In this document: piece by piece, positions 42,301-45,000 of the stretch
Layout of the letters: each line of letters opens with the position of its first letter
How positions within the stretch are numbered: the first letter of the stretch is position 1
Assembly (NCBI GenBank): GCA_012295275.1
Contig: CM022667.1
Location: 9,245,038 to 9,290,037 of the forward strand
Direction: 5' to 3'
DNA from: Chrysomallon squamiferum
Taxonomy: Eukaryota; Mollusca; Gastropoda; Neomphalida; Peltospiridae
Length of the DNA: 45,000 bases
The notes under the pieces: generated by a model
The model's input: only the letters and a program-made list of their open reading frames with translations
Told to the model about the DNA's origin: nothing
The model's database searches: none
Translations under genes and position numbers: made by a program

Positions 42301-42898
42301 TTAGTCAAACTAATTTTGGTGTTTTGTTTATTGTGAAAAACAGCGCCAGTGGGGCGAGAGAGAGAGAGAGAAAGAAAGAGAGCCGTCTTTCTTAATCATT
42401 AAACATATCAGGTGTCAGCCATGTTTATTTGGAGCGCGCGCGCGCGGCCTTTGCAAAAAACTCCCCCGTATCGAACGAAACAATCAGCCAACCGTGTTGG
42501 TCGTTGCCTCCGCGTCGATTCGACGATTGGTACGCGAGCGAGTGAGTGAGCGAGTGAGCGAGCGAGTGTGTGGGACTACTACGCAAGTTTGTTTACCTCG
42601 CATTCACGTCTGATTCACTGAAAAACCGCTACGTGCGCTACCCAACGTCTGCTCTGTTTACTCGGGTCTTTCACGAGCGTTGACCCGTTTGGCACGACGT
42701 GACAGTCCGACCGTATATCGGTTTGTAGGTCCGTCCACTTCGGGAGTGTGGGTGGGGGGGCTACGGTTAGTATGTCAAGGGGGGTCAGTGGCGATTCATG
42801 GCCATCTGAAATATTACTGAGTCAGTTGTTTCCCGACTGATATTATGATGGTTTTGTACGTATGTCTGTAAATTGGTCAGTACCTCTATTTGTACTTC

Positions 42899-42970
<72 letters not shown>

Positions 42971-43393
42971 GATATACGGACATGGAGATATACGGACGGA
43001 TGGACGTATATGTGACCATACACTACCTAAAACATTTGTCAGAATTGTTATATTCGTCCTTTGCCTACGCAACCATCCCACTCATCAAATAACGAATGAT
43101 GAATTATTTTCTTCTTTTTTCTAACCAAATCTCATTTAAACAGGATTGTTATATAGTTTACTTCGCAATGATAAACCCAACGCAGATAAAGTCGGTGTAA
43201 TATATCAAATATGTACTACAACGCACCCGTGAGATTTGAACCTACAGTTCACTGTCCCCGGGGGACCGCGGAACAAGCCAATCCCTTCACAGTTATTTCT
43301 GAATGATTCATTCGAATCGTTATATGATTATGATGGTAAAGAATTGAAATGTTCTGGGCAAAAATAATGGGATAATAATAATAGTAATAATAA

Positions 43394-43424
<31 letters not shown>

Positions 43425-43569
43425 AAGAAAGAATGAATGAATGAAAAAGAACAATAATAACTAATAATAGTAATAATAATATGAAGTATGGAAACAGGAA
43501 TCAATCATTAAACCGCAACGATTACGTAATATTGTAATAATAACCACAGATAAGAAGTAGGAACTAAAT

Positions 43570-43605
<36 letters not shown>

Positions 43606-43722
43606 AAAATAAAAATAATAAAATAAAACAAAACAAAATAAAATAAAATAAAAAGAATATATAGATATAAATAAATAAAAAATAAAATAAACTATAATAA
43701 TAATTAACAACAACAACGACAA

Positions 43723-43756
<34 letters not shown>

Positions 43757-44020
43757 GAATAAAAAGAAATTAAAAGGAAATAAAATAAAATAAAAAGGAA
43801 ATAAAATAAAATAGAATAAAATAAAACAAAATTAAATAACATTAAATTAAATTAACTAAAAATATAAAATTAAATAAAAGAAAATAAAATAAAAATCAAA
43901 CTTTACCTTTTGACAGCTCTCCAGGTTTCGAATTCTCTGCGTCAGCGACTGCTTGTCGAACCTCACGTCGCCAGCTGCCTTGGCAACCAGCTTCAAGCAG
44001 CGTTGGATATTCAGCGACAT
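34950..44020 (-). CDS. RMDN1: Regulator of microtubule dynamics protein 1 (RMDN1/FAM82B-like), complete, 9 exons
   Basis: Exons 44020-43907, 41641-41533, 39149-38866, 37094-37005, 36787-36732, 36456-36369, 36035-36005, 35602-35469 and 35015-34950. They total 972 nt, 323 codons plus stop, with every junction phase-consistent and GT-AG. The N-terminus (MSLNIQRCLKLVAKAAG) is basic and could be a mitochondrial presequence; a short hydrophobic stretch follows near residue 52. The RMDN core starts at ADNLHRKHKMVELYALLKQY and DDADIQWRLARAAWEKGKR (residues about 90-130). Helical TPR-like repeats follow: WYAILLDQAAQYKG, HFEKAIELNPKDAVSLHAIG, ADLTWYERKII, SSYEEALCYFERAEQADPKFY, MLGKTHLRLG. Length matches vertebrate RMDN1 (just over 300). 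The family binds microtubules and associates with mitochondria and spindle poles. The last exon (22 codons with stop, RKLGHCECVETI) and the 31-bp exon 7 are easily missed. RMDN2/3 are the alternatives; the short N-terminus favours RMDN1. Confidence 0.93.
35185..35340. repeat. AAT/AAC trinucleotide array in the last RMDN1 intron
   Basis: AAT units with AAC and GACAGT interruptions. Just left of it (35023-35120) are AAAT units with a duplicated 'aataagtcaatgaattagta' segment. Confidence 0.9.
35700..35812. repeat. (GTT)n(ATT)n compound microsatellite
   Basis: GTT units run into ATT units in the intron between RMDN1 exons 7 and 8. Confidence 0.9.
36288..36365. repeat. (AAT)n microsatellite, about 26 units
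   Basis: It begins within 4 bp of the splice donor of RMDN1 exon 6 (36369), in the intron between exons 6 and 7. Length change here could affect donor recognition. Confidence 0.9.
37826..37887. repeat. (GA)n microsatellite in RMDN1 intron 3
   Basis: A GA run with one AGAAGA break. Two flanking copies of 'atttgatttcttttgatttcgt' (near 37689 and 37803), each followed by GA units, show a local duplication. Confidence 0.9.
38346..38372 (-). other. G-quadruplex motif on the RMDN1 sense strand
   Basis: The plus strand has repeated ACCCCC units, so the minus (RMDN1 sense) strand has at least four runs of four to five G separated by single T. This meets the usual G4 pattern and would be present in the pre-mRNA intron. 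Confidence 0.6.
39271..39362. repeat. (CT)n microsatellite in RMDN1 intron 2
   Basis: A CT run with one ATCG interruption near the right end. It lies about 120 bp upstream, in the transcript sense, of the exon 3 acceptor. Confidence 0.95.
40180..40262 (-). repeat. tRNA-like SINE head fragment in RMDN1 intron 2
   Basis: The minus strand reads TTGTCAGCACGTTAGAATAT, then TTTGACTCTAG, and after a normal interval a B box GGTTCAAATC (40196-40187). This matches the layout of a tRNA-derived promoter with a degenerate A box. No acceptor stem was found. Confidence 0.4.
42138..42172 (-). repeat. Possible decayed tRNA-like B-box fragment
   Basis: The minus strand reads GGATCAAATC (42150-42141), one substitution from the B box shared by the fragments at 40180 and 43225, next to a TATCCATGAATCAGCGGCTC segment. 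It is too decayed to classify. Confidence 0.2.
42430..42580. other. CpG-dense island inside RMDN1 intron 1
   Basis: CpG-rich DNA with (GC)6 at about 42437-42448, dense CGA/TCG motifs and degenerate GAGC/GAGT tetranucleotides at 42535-42568. On the plus strand a 40-codon frame opens at about 42420 (MFIWSARAAFAKNS), which I do not believe is coding. A secondary promoter or non-coding transcript start is possible. Confidence 0.35.
42900..42966. repeat. (CT)n microsatellite in RMDN1 intron 1
   Basis: A pure CT run followed by ATACGGA repeats (42974-43010), which are short direct duplications of 'gatatacggacat'. Confidence 0.95.
43225..43292 (-). repeat. tRNA-like SINE head fragment in RMDN1 intron 1
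   Basis: The minus strand reads GGGATTGGCTTGTTCCGCGG, then the B box GGTTCAAATC (43242-43233), identical in ten bases to the one at 40196-40187, then TCACGGGTGCG. It is a tRNA-derived repeat fragment in the same orientation as the other copies. Confidence 0.4.
43569..43895. repeat. Poly-A and AAAAT/AAT-rich low-complexity DNA
   Basis: A 33-nt A run at about 43570-43602 is followed by degenerate AAAAT, AAT and AAAC units up to the splice donor of RMDN1 exon 1 (43907). Confidence 0.85.
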
Positions 44021-44139
44021 CGTTCGCGAGTTCGTGATTGAAACGTCCTAGCGGATCAGCGGTGTTTGTGGCAATAGCCGCCTCGCTTCGGGACTCCACG
44101 TAATATAGCCGAGCTCAGGTGCGGTTCAACGCTTACGTA

Positions 44140-44149
44140 ATCACGTGAT
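44140..44149. promoter_or_regulatory. E-box palindrome ATCACGTGAT upstream of RMDN1
   Basis: A CACGTG core at 44142-44147 sits about 120 bp upstream of the RMDN1 start codon (44020), in a CpG-containing, TATA-less stretch. It is a plausible bHLH (USF/MYC/TFE-type) site in a housekeeping-style promoter. Confidence 0.45.
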
Positions 44150-44176
44150 CACTCGCCGATCGCGTGAACTTACACC

Positions 44177-44202
44177 GGGGGTGGGGGTCGGGGGGGTGGT
44201 GG
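44177..44202 (+). promoter_or_regulatory. Promoter-proximal G-quadruplex motif
   Basis: The plus strand has G runs of five, five and six plus GGTGG, separated by one or two bases, about 160 bp upstream of the RMDN1 ATG and on its template strand. Confidence 0.5.
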
Positions 44203-44209
44203 AATAGGC

Positions 44210-44950
44210 TGTTTACGTTTTTTTTGTTTGTTTTTTTCGACTCTGACAACTGCGCAGACTGTTCGAACAAAGAGGGGAGGATACTGTTACCTAACAAAAA
44301 GAATCAAATAAAAAAAAAAAAAAAAATAAAAAAAATTACTAAGCAAGACGAAGATAAAGAAGGAGGTGACGGCTCACTGATTTTTTTTTTTTTTTTTTGT
44401 ACCTCTTTTTTTAATGTAAACATGTTTATGAGCAATCGATGAAACGCTGGTAAATAGCGTATCCGTTTTCGAACTTGAGACCAGCTACGTCTCGAGTATT
44501 TCTTTTTTTTTCAGTTCAGTTATTTTTCTGATTTTTTTTTTTTTTTTTTTTTGTTTGTTGTGGTAGTTGTAGTTGCTGCTGTTGTTATGCTGTTGATACT
44601 GTTGTTATTGTGTCGTTAATGCTGTTGTGGTTGTTATTGTTGTCGTCGTAGTTGTAGTTGTGATAGGTTGACGCTGTTGTTGATACGGTTGTTGAATGTC
44701 GTTTCATTAAAATACTTATATTAAAAGTTGTTAACTGTTACCAGGTAAATGTTTAATATTTATGACTACTCGATAAAAAGAAAGAATGAAAGAAAAAATA
44801 GGAAAGAAAAAATGTAGAGAGAGAAAAAAAGAAAAGCGTTTCATTCTCTTGACTTTTTTCTCCTTGTCTCAGTTTCAAGCTCTTTTTTAACAAAATTATT
44901 TTTCTCATTATTTATTACTCTTTCATTCTGGCTTTTATGTGCGTCTGTCT
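44210..44950. other. Intergenic right flank, no gene recognised
   Basis: It holds poly-A (44310-44330), poly-T (44380-44398, 44533-44552), a GTT-rich stretch (44560-44690) and AT-rich DNA. A 92-codon frame from 44164 crosses homopolymers and is not credible. Confidence 0.5.
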
Positions 44951-44961
44951 ATCTCTCTTAC

Positions 44962-44964
<3 letters not shown>

Positions 44965-45000
<36 letters not shown>
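44965..45000. repeat. (CT)n microsatellite, cut by the window edge
   Basis: A CT run that continues to the last base of the window. Confidence 0.9.

Noticed and set aside
43564-43842. Possible retroelement signature from the poly-A plus AAAAT-rich block
   Set aside because: No coding remnants, terminal repeats or target-site duplications were seen; it is low-complexity AT DNA.
43907-44099. Longer 67-residue frame starting at 44099 as an alternative first exon of RMDN1
   Set aside because: It reaches the exon 1 donor in phase 1, which does not fit exon 2; the frame starting at 44020 is phase 0 and gives a continuous 323-residue protein.

Overview
This is AT-rich, intron-bearing animal DNA with GT-AG introns and an extreme load of simple repeats: (CT)n/(GA)n, AAT, AGT, GAA, AC and homopolymer tracts on almost every page. 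The gene content and the tRNA-like repeat fragments fit a lophotrochozoan, most likely a mollusc and possibly a gastropod. That assignment is inference. I see no bacterial or viral genes, CRISPR array or rRNA.

Layout. (1) Positions 645-9230 hold two convergent genes for trypsin-fold proteins that have lost their catalytic residues. The plus-strand gene is cut by the left window edge (exons 645-805 and 1132 onward); its catalytic Ser is Glu and its last exon carries a one-base frameshift. The minus-strand gene (9167 to 2048, seven exons) is complete. It encodes about 457 residues: signal peptide, short pro-region, eight-cysteine module, Thr/Ala mucin-like linker encoded by a 12-bp minisatellite, and a protease-like domain in which His, Asp and Ser of the triad are all replaced. 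(2) Positions 9230-16030 are intergenic, with a CACGTG cluster, an eight-copy 23-bp repeat and one doubtful exon. (3) Positions 16078-16805 hold an intronless alpha-kinase domain that lacks both catalytic aspartates and has a one-base frameshift. (4) Positions 16806-24450 are repeat-rich, with inverted pairs of long CT/GA arrays. (5) Positions 24775-31060, minus strand, hold an alkylsulfatase of the metallo-beta-lactamase class with an N-terminal membrane anchor, four coding exons, two probable 5' UTR exons and a one-base frameshift; a 75-bp tandem repeat begins at its stop codon. (6) Positions 31200-34950 are intergenic. (7) Positions 34950-44020, minus strand, hold a complete nine-exon RMDN1 (regulator of microtubule dynamics 1) gene, 323 residues, with an E-box promoter and tRNA-like repeat fragments in its introns.

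The genes do not form a pathway. The one real functional grouping is the pair of secreted pseudoproteases. Three of the five genes carry exactly one single-base indel in otherwise well-conserved coding sequence, while RMDN1 and the seven-exon pseudoprotease are intact. Either the assembly is imperfectly polished or those three are decaying copies.
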